From positions 2,728,001 through 2,792,000 of the forward strand of contig NZ_CP060496.1 in assembly GCF_014400405.1 (NCBI RefSeq): a stretch of DNA of 64,000 nucleotides, read 5' to 3'. Under the pieces are notes generated by a model, which saw nothing but the letters and a program-made list of their open reading frames with translations, made no database searches and had not been told where the DNA came from. How positions within the stretch are numbered: position 1 is the stretch's first letter; each line of letters begins with the position of its first letter. Of the stretch, positions 40,836 to 51,325 are shown piece after piece. The DNA is from Brachybacterium sp. Z12. GTDB lineage: Bacteria > Actinomycetota > Actinomycetes > Actinomycetales > Dermabacteraceae. A program made the translations under genes and the position numbers.

Positions 40836-40888
40836 ACACCGTTCGTCGACGAACTGCGAGGAACGAGCGGGAGGAGATGGACGCATGA
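40832..40888 (+). CDS. mini-ORF 2 in the repeat (18 residues)
   Basis: This is a second copy of the mini-ORF, MNTVRRRTARNEREEMDA, differing by N to D near the end. It starts at ATG 40832 (overlapping mini-ORF 1's stop) and ends in the ATGA that starts the M1 peptidase at 40885. Confidence 0.4.
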   Translation: MNTVRRRTARNEREEMDA

Positions 40889-42197
40889 GCACAGGCAGCG
40901 ACCCGTACGTCCCCCGGCACGGAGATGCGAGCTTCGACGTGCTCCACTACGACCTGAACCTCGCCTACAAGGTCGAGGGCAATCGGCTCGACGGCGAGGC
41001 GACGCTCACCTGCCGTCCGCTGGTCGAGGCGGACGTGCTCCGCCTGGATCTGCACGGGCTGACCCCGCACAAGGTCTTCGTGGATGGTCGCGCGTACCGC
41101 TTCACCCACCTGCGCGGGCGGCTCACCGTGAAGCTCCCGCTCTCCCCGGCACGGACCTCTCCGTGCGGGTGAAGTACTCCGGCACGCCTCGACCGGTGCG
41201 TTCGCGTGGTCTCGGCTCGGCCGGGTGGGAGGAGCTCGAGGACGGCGTGATCGTCGCCGCCCAGCCGCACGGGGCACCATCCTGGTTCCCCTGCAACGAC
41301 CGGCCCGACAACAAGGCGACCTACTCGATCGCGCTGGCCGCCCCGCCGGGCTACACCGTCGCCGTCTCCGGCGAGCTGCAGGGCACCCAGCGCACCGGCA
41401 ACGCGCTGATCTGGTCCTACGAGCAGACGGTGCCGATGGCCACCTACCTCGCCACCGTGCAGATCGGCCGCTACCGGGAAGTCGAGCACACGGGTGCTCC
41501 GGTGCCGGTGCGCACCTTCGCCCCGCCGGCGCTGGACGAGGCCGCGCTCGCGGACTCCTTCGGGCACCAACCGCAGATGCTCACCTTCTTCGCCGAGCTG
41601 TTCGGCCCATACCCCTTCGCCTCGTACACCGCGGTGATCACCGAGGATGAGCTGGAGATCCCTCTGGAGTCCCAGGGGCTGTCCACCTTCGGCAGCAACT
41701 TCGTGGACACGGACTGGGAGTCCATGCGCCTGATCGCACATGAGCTGTCCCATCAGTGGTTCGGCAACTCGGTGACCCTGGCGCGCTGGCAGGACATCTG
41801 GCTGCATGAGGGCTTCGCCTGCTACTGCGAATGGTTGTGGGCGGAGGAGTCCGGGGTTTCGAGCGTGCAGGCCGAGGTGGACAAGCATCACGCCCTCCTC
41901 GTCGGCCTCCCGCAGGACGACCTGGTGCTCGCCCATCCCGGTCAGGCCCTGATGTTCGACGACCGGGTCTACAAGCGGGGTGCGCTGACGGTGCACGCCC
42001 TGCGCACCCATGTGGGCGATGAGGTGTTCTTCGAGATCGTGCGCGGTTGGCTGGCGGAGCATCGCTCCGGCACGGTGACCACCGAGATCTTCCTCGAGCA
42101 CGTCGGTAACGAAGCGGGTGAGGCGGCCGCGGCGCTGTTGGCGCCGTGGCTGTTCGAGACCGCACTGCCGCCGTGCCCGATGCCCGCGAGCGCGTGA
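40885..42197 (+). CDS. short M1-family zinc metallopeptidase, one frameshift
   Basis: This is a gluzincin aminopeptidase-like enzyme. ATG 40885 is coupled to the preceding mini-ORF. The first 85 residues form the beta-rich N-terminal domain (FDVLHYDLNLAYKVEGNRLD). A C is missing at 41144-41147; adding it gives LSPGTDLSVRVKYSG. The zinc site is HELSHQWFGN with the third ligand Glu in WLHEGFACYCEW. The exopeptidase loop usually read as GxMEN is LESQGLSTFG here. The repaired length is 437 residues, lacking the large C-terminal domains of PepN. M1-type enzymes accompany and degrade poly-lysine in Streptomyces, so polymer cleavage or self-protection is a plausible role. Confidence 0.87.
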
Positions 42198-42213
42198 GCG
42201 TCGGCTGCGCCGT

Positions 42214-42732
42214 CTAGAGGAGTGCGAGGGCGGCGACGTGGCCTGGCGGAGCGGGCAGGTCTGTGACGGCGAAGTCGACGACGCGCACGGTGCTCATGGG
42301 AGTGTCCAGCCCGTCGCCCAGCGCTTTGAGGATCGCCTCCTTGCGGGCCCACATCGCGGCCCGCTCGTGTGCGGTGCACGGCGCCGACTCACTCTGCTCG
42401 TCGGGGTGGAGCACCAGGCCTGCGTCCCAGCCGCGCTCCACGGCGGCGACGGCTTCCAGATCGACGCCGACGCCGAGGGCGCCGGGCGCAGCCACCGCCG
42501 TCATCAGATGCTCCCCGCAGCGGGTGAGGCTGACGGGGACCTCGTCGCGTCGGCCCCGCGCCCGTGCCCAGGGGCGGCCGTGTGCGGAGGAGCCGCAGCG
42601 AGGACAGGAGCGTCCCACCAGCACCTCGGCGCTCGCGAGACCGAGCAGCTGCGCGACGCGGGCGCGCAGGATCTCGTCGGCGTCCTGCTCGCCGCCATGG
42701 AGCTGGACGATCCCGTCGACATCCACTGGCAT
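42214..42732 (-). CDS. 4'-phosphopantetheinyl transferase (Sfp superfamily)
   Basis: This 172-residue protein starts at ATG 42732 behind GAGGAGG. The Mg/CoA motif reads LGVGVDLEA and the second reads MWARKEAILKALG, both diagnostic. A CPRCGSSAHGRP region and VSLTRCGEHLMTAVA match actinobacterial Sfp-type enzymes. It transfers phosphopantetheine from CoA to a carrier-protein serine and is probably the activator of the NRPS carrier domain two genes away. It is convergent with the peptidase gene, with 16 bp between the stops. Confidence 0.88.
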   Translation of the reverse strand: MPVDVDGIVQLHGGEQDADEILRARVAQLLGLASAEVLVGRSCPRCGSSAHGRPWARARGRRDEVPVSLTRCGEHLMTAVAAPGALGVGVDLEAVAAVERGWDAGLVLHPDEQSESAPCTAHERAAMWARKEAILKALGDGLDTPMSTVRVVDFAVTDLPAPPGHVAALALL

Positions 42733-42775
42733 GCTCGCCTCCTCGCTGCGGGGCACGGATCGGTGCCGGAAACGC

Positions 42776-42809
42776 AGGACGGGCCGGGCGTGATCGCCCG
42801 GCCCGTCCT
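42776..42809. terminator. strong hairpin after nrdF
   Basis: A perfect 15-bp stem (AGGACGGGCCGGGCG at 42776-42790 with 42795-42809) with a TGAT loop lies 12 bp past the nrdF stop (minus strand). Confidence 0.88.
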
Positions 42810-42821
42810 GTCAAGAAGGAC

Positions 42822-43859
<1,038 letters not shown>

Positions 43860-43991
43860 CTAGGCATCCGGGGCCTCGGGAAGGGGGTCCGGCAGGCCGA
43901 GGGAGCGGTGGTGATGGACACCCCGGGCCCCGCCGGAGAGCGCGGCGGCATCAGCGACGACGGCGCGGCCGCTCAGGGTCGAGCGCGGAGG

Positions 43992-45449
43992 TCAGCGAGC
44001 CACCTGCTCGGTCGGGGCCTGGGCGGCGTCCTGGACGATATCGGCGGCCGGCTCGGGCAGCGCGCTGGTCGCCGTGTCCTGCTCGGTCGTGGAGATGCGC
44101 ACGGCGTCCTCGATCCGCATCAGATCACGACCGCGGGTCTCGGGCACCAGGAAGGTGGAGGCGGTGGTGATGGCCGCGAGGGTGGCCATGTAGATCGCGA
44201 GCACGATCCAGTTGCCGTCGGTCCAGGCCAGCAGTGCTGCGCCGAGCACACCGGCGAGGCCGCCCGCCAGCACGGCGGAGATCTCACGGGCCATCGCGAC
44301 TCCGAGGTAGCGGTGGCGGTTGCCGAACATCTCGGGGAGCATCGCGCACTGCGGGCCGAGCATGGTGTTCACGGCGATGCCGAGCCCGATCGCGATCACG
44401 CCGACGGCGATCAGTTCGTTGCCGAGCGAGAGCAGGTACCAGGCGGGGAAGGCGAAGAGCAGCATGAACACCGCGCCGAAGCGGTACACCGGGACACGCC
44501 CCACGCGGTCGGAGATCTTGCCGGTCAGCGGCACCGAGAAGATGCCGATCAGGCTGCCGAAGGTCACTCCCCAGGTGACGGCGCCGCGGTCCATGCCGAT
44601 CGCCGCGGAGGTCACGAAGGCCAGGGCGATCGACTGGAACATGTAGGAGCCGCCGTTCTCGGCCATGCGCAGGCCCACGCCGATCACCACTCCGGCGCGG
44701 CCGCGGGTGAAGATCTCGCGCACGGGGCGCTCGGCCACCTGCTCGCTCTTCTCGAGCTGCACGAAGGACGGGGTCTCCTGCAGCTTCGCGCGGATGAAGA
44801 GCGCGACCAGGATCAGCACGAAGGAGCCGAGGAACGGCAGGCGCCAGCCCCAGGAGAGGAAGGCCTCCTCCGGCATCAGCGTGAGCAGGAAGAACACGAC
44901 GGAGGCGAGCAGGGTGCCGGCCTGGATGCCCACGAAGGGCAGGGCGGAGAAGAAGCCGCGCTTCTTCACCGGGGAGTACTCGGCCATCAGCACGGTGGCG
45001 CCGGCCTGCTCCGCACCGGCGCCGAAGCCCTGCAGCAGGCGCATCACCACGAGCAGGATCGGGGCGAGCATGCCCACCTGCTCATAGGTGGGCAGGGCGC
45101 CGATCAGGGTGGAGGCGCCTCCCATCAGGATGATCGTGGTGACCAGGACCCAACGCCGGCCGATGCGGTCGCCGATGGTGCCGAAGAAGAGGCCGCCGAA
45201 GGGGCGGGCCAGGAATCCCACGCCGTAGACGCCGAAGGCGGCGACGGTGGCCATCGCCGGGTTCGAGGTGGAGAAGAACAGCCGGTCGAAGACCATCGCC
45301 GTCATCAGGCCGTACATCGCGAAGTCGAAGTACTCCAGGGCGCTTCCCACGCTCGAGGAGAGGGTGGCGCGCCGCAGGTTTGCGGCGTACTCCTGCTCGC
45401 TCATGGTGCCTCCGGGGGCGGGTCCGGGGTTGTTCTTCGGTGAACTCAC
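43992..45449 (-). CDS. MFS transporter, metabolite:H+ symporter (MHS) type
   Basis: This 485-residue protein starts at GTG 45449, five bases after AAGGAG. The N-terminal SSVGSALEYFDFAMYGLMTA and the loop FGTIGDRIGRRWVLVTTIIL mark the MHS (shikimate/proline-betaine permease-like) branch, as does RLLQGFGAGAEQAGATVLMA. It has twelve helices and an acidic/Ala-rich cytoplasmic tail. It probably imports an organic acid or zwitterion. The neighbouring IclR regulator and dehydrogenase genes suggest a hydroxy- or oxoacid substrate, by inference only. Confidence 0.9.
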   Translation of the reverse strand: MSSPKNNPGPAPGGTMSEQEYAANLRRATLSSSVGSALEYFDFAMYGLMTAMVFDRLFFSTSNPAMATVAAFGVYGVGFLARPFGGLFFGTIGDRIGRRWVLVTTIILMGGASTLIGALPTYEQVGMLAPILLVVMRLLQGFGAGAEQAGATVLMAEYSPVKKRGFFSALPFVGIQAGTLLASVVFFLLTLMPEEAFLSWGWRLPFLGSFVLILVALFIRAKLQETPSFVQLEKSEQVAERPVREIFTRGRAGVVIGVGLRMAENGGSYMFQSIALAFVTSAAIGMDRGAVTWGVTFGSLIGIFSVPLTGKISDRVGRVPVYRFGAVFMLLFAFPAWYLLSLGNELIAVGVIAIGLGIAVNTMLGPQCAMLPEMFGNRHRYLGVAMAREISAVLAGGLAGVLGAALLAWTDGNWIVLAIYMATLAAITTASTFLVPETRGRDLMRIEDAVRISTTEQDTATSALPEPAADIVQDAAQAPTEQVAR

Positions 45450-45700
45450 GACATCTCCTTCGATGCTGGGGCAGTCGGTCACGCAGTCAGGGTGAGGGGT
45501 CTCGGGGACGAGCGACGGGGATCAATGTACTCCATCTCGAACAGTGTGCAACCTACTGAACGACAACTGGGCGGACGACGGTGCGCCTGAGCGGACGAGG
45601 CCGGCACGAAGGCGGAGTTCTGGCACGCATGAGGCGCCCCGACCGAGCTTCCCGGGGCAGGGCAGCGGGCCGGGGCGTGAAGCCCTTGGCGAGCGAGGGT

Positions 45701-46478
45701 TCAGTCGCCGCGCGCGGGGCGCCGGGCGAGCGGGTTGGTCAGCCTGTCGGCCACGTCGACCACAGCCCGCCCGAGAGCGGCGACGGTCTCGGCGTCCGCC
45801 TCGTCCGCCGGCAGCGCAACACCGATCGCCATATAGGGATCTCCGGGCTGCCACGGGGGCAGCGGCGCCGCGATCCCGTGGATGCCCTCGAAGGACTCCC
45901 CGGATCCACGGCGAAGCCCTGGTCCCGTGCCGTCCGCAGGCTCTCCCAGAACACCTCGGGCGAGCGGGTGGAGCGCTCGGTGCGCGGGGCCTTCACCTGC
46001 TCCAGGACCAGCGGCTGGATCTCCTCGTCGGGCATCGGCATCAGCATCGCGTTGCCGACGGCGCAGTAGATCAGCGGCAGCCGGGAGCCGAGCGGGGTGC
46101 CCAGCCGGTGCCGTCGGCCTTCGTGCCGCGCCAGGTAGAGCGCATTCGGCGAATCCAGCGTCGCGATCTGCACCACCTGGCGGGAGAGGACCGGATGCTC
46201 TTCGACGACCTCGAAGAATTCGCGCACCTGGTTGAACTGGGCGGCGAACGCCCCACCGAGCTCGGCGGTGCGCAGCCCCAGCCGGTACCCGCCGCCGGCG
46301 CGATGGATCATCCGCTCCCGTTCGAGCGCCGCGCAGATGTTGGACGCCGAAGATTTCGCGATCCCCACCGTCCGCGCGATGTCGGACAGCGACTGGGGAG
46401 CACCCCGGAGGCTTCGAGCGCCTCCAGGATGCGCATCGCTCGGCCGACGGCGGGCGAGGGGTCACGGATCTCGTTCAT
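45701..46478 (-). CDS. IclR-family transcriptional regulator, two frameshifts
   Basis: ATG 46478 begins MNEIRDPSPAVGRAMRILEA. A missing base at 46403-46406 breaks the frame inside the HTH; adding it gives GGAPQSLSDIARTVGIAKSS, then the wing and effector domain (YRLGLRTAELGGAFAAQFNQ, IATLDSPNALYLAR). A second missing base at 45898-45901 is repaired to FAVDPGESFEGIHGIAAPLP, typical of IclR effector domains, ending ARRPARGD. The repaired length is 259 residues. It lies two bases after the dehydrogenase gene's stop and is thus in its operon. Confidence 0.85.
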
Positions 46479-46480
46479 GC

Positions 46481-47585
46481 TCAGTAGAACTCCACGGTGT
46501 CGACGACGTTGCGCAGCTCCCGCCCGTCGAGATGACGGGCGAGATTGTCGAGGAACAGCCGCACGATGCGCTCCTCCTCGCGGGAGGAGAGCGCAGCGGT
46601 GTGCGGACTGATCAGCACGTTCGGATGATCCCACAGGGCACTGCCGGCGGGGAGCGGTTCGATCGCGGTGACATCGAGCGCCGCGAAGCCGATCTGTCCG
46701 GATTCCAGAGCGGTGATGAGGGCCGGCTCGTCCACGGCGGTGCCGCGGCCGACGTTGACCAGGATGGTCCCCGACTGCACGGCATCCATCACCTCGGCGC
46801 CGATCAGGCCCTCGGTCGCGGCAGTGCCGGGCAGGGTCACCACGATCGCGTCGACCTCGGCGGCGGCCTGCGCGAGCTCCTCGATCGGGACCAGCTGGTC
46901 CACGTGCGGGACGGGGCGGCCGCTGCGGGTGGTGCCGAGCACCCGGGCGCCGAGCGCGGAGAACTTCTCGGCGCAGGCGGCACCGATGCCGCCCAGGCCG
47001 ACGATGAGGACGCTCATCTGATCGATCTGCTTCATCTCCCAGCGATCGCCCCACTCATGGGCGCGCTGCTGGGCCAGGAGGCGAGGGAGGGTCTTGGCTC
47101 CGGCCATGACGCCGAACACGGCGAACTCGGCGAGCGGGGAGCCATGGACGCCCGCCGTGGTGGTGACCGCCACCCGCTCGAGCTCGCCGGGGTGAGAGGC
47201 CCGCGGCACGCAGCTGGGCGCCGCCGCCGGCCGCCATCGCCTGCACCCAGCGCAGGTTCGGATTGGCGCGGACGGTGCGCGCGAGCTCGGCGGGGTCCAC
47301 GTCGGGGAGGGAGAAGAGAACGTCGGCGGAGTCGACCATGTCCCGATACGCCTGCTCCTGCTCGGGTGTGCGCTGATGAGCCGGGTCCCCGGACCAGTCC
47401 GCGGGGCCGCGCAGCGGCCGGTAGAGGGAGTGATCGCGCACGACCTCCACACGAGGCTCTTCGCGCTCGATCAGCGCACACAGCGGCTCCGGGAGGCCGA
47501 CGGCGATCACCACTCGGGGGCGGCGCGTCGGGGCCTCCCCGGCGCCGTATCCGTTCTGAACCTGCTGCGGTGACGTGTGGTCCAC
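46481..47585 (-). CDS. D-isomer 2-hydroxyacid dehydrogenase family protein, one frameshift
   Basis: GTG 47585 (VDHTSPQQVQNGYGAG) lies behind GAGGAG. The N-terminal substrate domain includes VLFSLPDVDPAELARTVRAN. One extra base at the G run 47189-47192 shifts the frame; removing it gives LSPGELERVAVTTTAGVHGS. The NAD domain follows with SVLIVGLGGIGAACAEKFSA, NVGRGTAVDEPALI and the catalytic His region WDHPNVLISPHTAAL. The repaired length is 367 residues. It reduces a 2-oxoacid such as glyoxylate or hydroxypyruvate, or oxidises the reverse. Confidence 0.87.
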
Positions 47586-47846
47586 TGAGAGCTCCTCTGC
47601 TCGGGGTCGGCCCCTCAGGTGATGGGGGCGCGGGGTCGCGTCGGCCCACCATACCCCGGCGTTCAATATGTCGAACTCGGTTCACTCTGCTGCCGGAGCT
47701 CTGGCGCCCCTGCCGCCGTGGCACGGACGAACCGATGACAGGGCGCCGACTTTCGTCGCGCGACGACGCGCGGTGGGCGCAGGTAGGTTCGACGCTCCCA
47801 CACCCTGAGCCCGCCCTCCCGCCTCAGCCCCAGCGAAAGGCACGCC

Positions 47847-49275
47847 GTGAACAGCTCGGCCGCCATACCCTCGGACCCCGCCCCTTCCGAGCTCCCCGTC
47901 GGGGCGGATCGCCGCGTTCCCTGGCCCCGGACATCGCCCGCGGCCTGATGCTCGCGCTGATCGCGATCGCGAACGTCTCCTGGCTCCTGTGGGGCCACGA
48001 GGGCGGGGTCGGGATGACCCCGCACGTGCCGGCGCTCGGCCCGGCGGATTCGGCGGTGCAGTTCGTGATGACGGTCGCGGTCGACCATCGGGCGATGCCG
48101 CTGTTCGCGTTCCTGTTCGGCTACGGCATGGTGCAGTTCTACCGTTCGCGCATCGACCGCGGGATGGAGCCGCAGATCGTGCGGCTCATGATGCGCAGGC
48201 GCCACTGGGCAATGCTGCTGCTGGGCTTCCTGCATGCGGCGCTGCTTTTCTACGGGGACATCCTGGGCGCCTACGCCGTGGCGGCCCTGCTGTGGGTGTG
48301 GCTCCTCTTCGGCCGTCGCACCCGCACTCTGATCATCTGGGCGAGCGTCTTCGGCGGAATGCTGCTGTTCTATGCCCTGTTCAGCATGGCTGGTGCCCTG
48401 GCCGTCATGTTCTTCGCCCCGCCGGAGGTGCTGGTCGAGATGGAACAGGCGGGGGCAACCTCTTTCTCCAACGACTGGCTGCGGGACCTCGCCTACTCCC
48501 AGCCGTACCTGATCACGGTGCTGACCCGCGTCGGGATGTGGCTGATCAGCACGGTGCCGGCCGCCGTGATCGGAGCACCGCTGCCGATTCTGCTGGGCTG
48601 GATCGCCGCCCGCGCCCGACTGCTCGACGAGCCCTGGCGCTATACCCGTGCCCTGCGGCGACTCGCGGTGGCAGGCATCGCGATCGGCTGGCTCACCGGC
48701 CTGCCCGACGCCCTCGTGATCATCGGAGCGCTCCCGATGCCGGATGCGCTGAGCTGGGCCTTCTATGGCCTGAACTCGGTGGGAGGGATGTGCTGCGGGA
48801 TCGGCTACGCCGCAGCGTTCGGTCTGCTCGCGATGCGCCTGGAGAAGCGGCCGACGGTCGCGGAGCCGCCGCGGGCCGTGCTCGAGAAGGCGCAGCGCAA
48901 GGCGCTGCGGGCCGAGCAGGCCGCGGCCCATGCGGCGCTCTCCCCGCCGAGCGCGCCTACGGCTCCCCCGCGGCCGAGGCCCCTTCCTCGGCTGCAGCGC
49001 CGTCCGCGCTCGTGCGGGCGCTCTCGGCCGTCGGCCAGCGCTCGCTGACCTTCTATCTGTTCCAGTCACTGCTGCTGGCACCCCTGCTGGCGGCCTGGGG
49101 CCTGGGGCTCGCGCCGCACCTGAGCACCGCCTCCGCGGTCGCGGTCGCCCTCGGCGTCTGGCTGCTCTCGCTGCCGCTCGCCGCCTGGATGGATTCCCGC
49201 GGGATGCGTGGCCCCGCCGAGGTGCTGCTGCGCCGGATGACCTACGGGAAGCATGATCCGCGGGCCCGGTCCTGA
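47847..49275 (+). CDS. DUF418 (YeiB-like) membrane protein, two frameshifts
   Basis: GTG 47847 begins MNSSAAIPSDPAPSELPVGG. One G is missing at 47901-47904; adding it gives SPRSLAPDIARGLMLALIAI, the family's opening DxxRGxALxGI-like segment. The body has about ten helices with AMPLFAFLFGYGMVQFYRSR and RRRHWAMLLLGFLHAALLFY. A second missing base at 48942-48945 precedes the conserved end RSLTFYLFQSLLLAPLLA. The repaired length is about 476 residues. The family's role is unknown. Its stop lies within a terminator hairpin. Confidence 0.83.
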
Positions 49276-49292
49276 CCGGACCAGGCCCGCGG
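49258..49292. terminator. hairpin overlapping the DUF418 stop, shared with gntP-like gene
   Basis: CCGCGGGCC (49258-49266) pairs with GGCCCGCGG (49284-49292), and GGTCC with GGACC inside. The TGA stop (49273-49275) lies in the apex. The convergent GntP gene ends at 49300. Confidence 0.75.
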
Positions 49293-49299
49293 CATGACG

Positions 49300-50706
49300 T
49301 CAGGCGATCGCGGAAGCGACGCCGAAGAGCACCAGCGACAGCGCGAAGCCGACGATGGCCATCGCACCCTGGATCAGGGTCCAGGTGGCCAGGGTCTGCT
49401 TCATGTCCATCCCGAAGAACCGGCTGACCAGCCAGAAGCCGGAGTCGTTGACGTGGGCGAAGCCCACCGAACCGGCGGACATCGCCATCACGATGGCCAC
49501 GATCTGCAGCTGGCTGAAGTCACCGGAGGCGATCACGCCGACCATCAGGGATGCGGCCGTGGTCAGGGCCACGGTGGCCGAACCCTGGGCCAGACGCACG
49601 ATCTGGGCGATGAGGTACGCGGCCACGATCACCGGCAGGCCGATGTCGTTGAGCGAGCCGGCCACCGCGTCGCCGATGCCGGTCACGCGCAGCACGCCGC
49701 CGAACATGCCACCGGCGCCGGTGATCAGCACGACCGAGCAGATCGGGCCGAGAGCGGAGTCGGTGATCTTCTCGACCAGGTCGCCCTTCTTCCCCGCACC
49801 CCAGCCGAGCACGAACATCGAGACCACCACGGTGATCAGCAGTGCGATCGGGGTCTCGCCCAGCAGGCGCAGCCCGGACACCCAACCATCGGCCAGGAAT
49901 GCTTCGGTATCGGGGCGGGTGGCCCCGAACGTGTTCAGGCCGGTGTTGAGCAGGATCAGCACCAGCGGCAGGATCAGCAGCGCGACGATCGTGCTCACCT
50001 TGGGGCTGGACTCGAAGCCGGTCCGCTCCTTGTCGCTGTCCAGGATGGTGGGGACGGGAACGTCGAAGCGCATGCCCAGACGCGGGGCGAGCTGCGTGCC
50101 CACCACGAACCAGATGATCGCGGCGAAGACGAGGCCCACGATCATCACCAGGCCGATATCCGCACCGACGATCGCGGAGGCGGCCACCGGCCCGGGGTGC
50201 GGCGGGGCGAAGATGTGCATGGCGCTGAAGGCGACAGCGGCAGGCAGGGCGATGGCCAGGAAGGAGCCGCCCACGCGTCGGGCGACGGCGTAGATGATCG
50301 GCATCATCACCACCAGACCGGCGTCGAAGAAGATGGGAAAGCCCATCAGCAGGCTCGCCAGGGAGAGGCCGAGGCCAGCTCTCTTCTCGCCGACGACGCC
50401 GATCATCTTGTCGGCCAGCACCTGCGCGCCGCCCGAGGCCTCGACCATGCGGCCGAGCATCGCGCCGAGCGCCACCAGCAGCATCACGTCGCCCAAGGTG
50501 GGATGGAATCCGAAGGCGAGGGCATCGACGATGCTGCCCGGGGCGATGCCTGCCGCCAGCGCGGTGCCGATGCTGGTGAGCATCAGGGCGAGGAAGGCAT
50601 GGACTTTCAGCGCCATGATCAGGATCAGGAGCACGGCGACGGCGGAGACTGCCAGGATCAGCAGTCCCGCCGTGCCGAGCTCCCAGTTCAGGACGAGTTC
50701 GTCCAT
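49300..50706 (-). CDS. GntP-family gluconate/organic acid permease
   Basis: This 468-residue protein starts at ATG 50706 with AGGAG upstream. It has about twelve helices and the GntP features LMGFPIFFDAGLVVMMPIIY, SAMHIFAPPHPGPVAASAIV and HVNDSGFWLVSRFFGMDMKQ. It is a proton symporter for gluconate or related sugar acids. No kinase lies next to it. It is intact. Confidence 0.93.
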   Translation of the reverse strand: MDELVLNWELGTAGLLILAVSAVAVLLILIMALKVHAFLALMLTSIGTALAAGIAPGSIVDALAFGFHPTLGDVMLLVALGAMLGRMVEASGGAQVLADKMIGVVGEKRAGLGLSLASLLMGFPIFFDAGLVVMMPIIYAVARRVGGSFLAIALPAAVAFSAMHIFAPPHPGPVAASAIVGADIGLVMIVGLVFAAIIWFVVGTQLAPRLGMRFDVPVPTILDSDKERTGFESSPKVSTIVALLILPLVLILLNTGLNTFGATRPDTEAFLADGWVSGLRLLGETPIALLITVVVSMFVLGWGAGKKGDLVEKITDSALGPICSVVLITGAGGMFGGVLRVTGIGDAVAGSLNDIGLPVIVAAYLIAQIVRLAQGSATVALTTAASLMVGVIASGDFSQLQIVAIVMAMSAGSVGFAHVNDSGFWLVSRFFGMDMKQTLATWTLIQGAMAIVGFALSLVLFGVASAIA

Positions 50707-50894
50707 GGGGAGCTCCTAGCGGAGGGTGGGGAACGGGACACCGCGCCACAGGGGTCGAGGCGCAGCGGTGAGGGTTGCTCGCCCCGCATCGTAAGCGGTC
50801 CGCCCCTCGCAGCGTTGCGCCCAGGTGGGCTCCAGCACTCACTGCGCCTCGGTGCCGGGAACAGAGTTGCGGCCCACGGACACACATGCACCCC

Positions 50895-50923
50895 TTGCCG
50901 TACTACGGCAGCCGTAGTACGTT
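50895..50923 (+). promoter_or_regulatory. promoter with palindromic operator upstream of padR-type gene
   Basis: GTACTACGGC-A-GCCGTAGTAC (50900-50920) is a perfect palindrome with 10-bp arms. It lies between a -35-like TTGCCG (50895-50900) and a -10-like TACGTT (50918-50923) with 17-bp spacing. A repressor bound here would block polymerase. It lies about 70 bp before the PadR start, so autoregulation is likely. Confidence 0.65.
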
Positions 50924-50990
50924 ACGGGCGGTACAGCGGCACGGGCCCGCCTGCCGCGCGCACCACGTCCACCACCAGAGAGGAGCCGAT

Positions 50991-51325
50991 GTGATCGGAG
51001 CAGACGCCATCCGCGGGCACATCGATCTGATCCTGCTGGCGATCCTCGAGGCTCGACCGTCCTACGCCTACGAGCTCTCCAAGACCATCACCGATGGTTC
51101 CCACGGCGAATACGTCATCAAGCAGACCACCCTCTACACCGCAGTCAAGCGCCTGGAGTCCCAGGGCCTGCTGGACAGCTACGAGGATGCCTCCCCACAG
51201 GCAAGCCCCGCACCTACTACAAGCTCACCTCCGAAGGCCTCGACCAGCTCGACCTCAAGCGCGACGAATGGCGCAGCACCCGAGCACTCGTGGACCGCTT
51301 CGCGAACGGAAAGGACGCCTCGTGA
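50991..51325 (+). CDS. PadR-family transcriptional regulator, one frameshift
   Basis: GTG 50991 lies five bases after AGGAG. The winged HTH reads GHIDLILLAILEARPSYAYE, YVIKQTTLYTAVKRLESQGL and LDSYEDASP. One C is missing at 51193-51196; adding it gives TGKPRTYYKLTSEGLDQLDL and a stop at 51323-51325, which overlaps the next GTG as GTGA. The repaired length is 111 residues, normal for short PadR proteins. It is co-transcribed with its membrane partner. Confidence 0.88.

Larger units (their letters stand above)
40763..40888 (+). repeat. 53-bp tandem repeat with ribosome sites and overlapping ATGA junctions
   Basis: Two identical 53-bp units (40763-40815, 40816-40868) and a partial third (40869 to about 40888, with one A-to-G change) join the NRPS end to the peptidase start. 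Each unit carries GGGAGGAGATG, an ATGA junction and the perfect palindrome GTTCGTCGACGAAC (40788-40801, 40841-40854). The NRPS stop and both mini-ORF stops each overlap a following ATG. Since 53 is not a multiple of three, each ORF is in a different frame. Confidence 0.9.
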
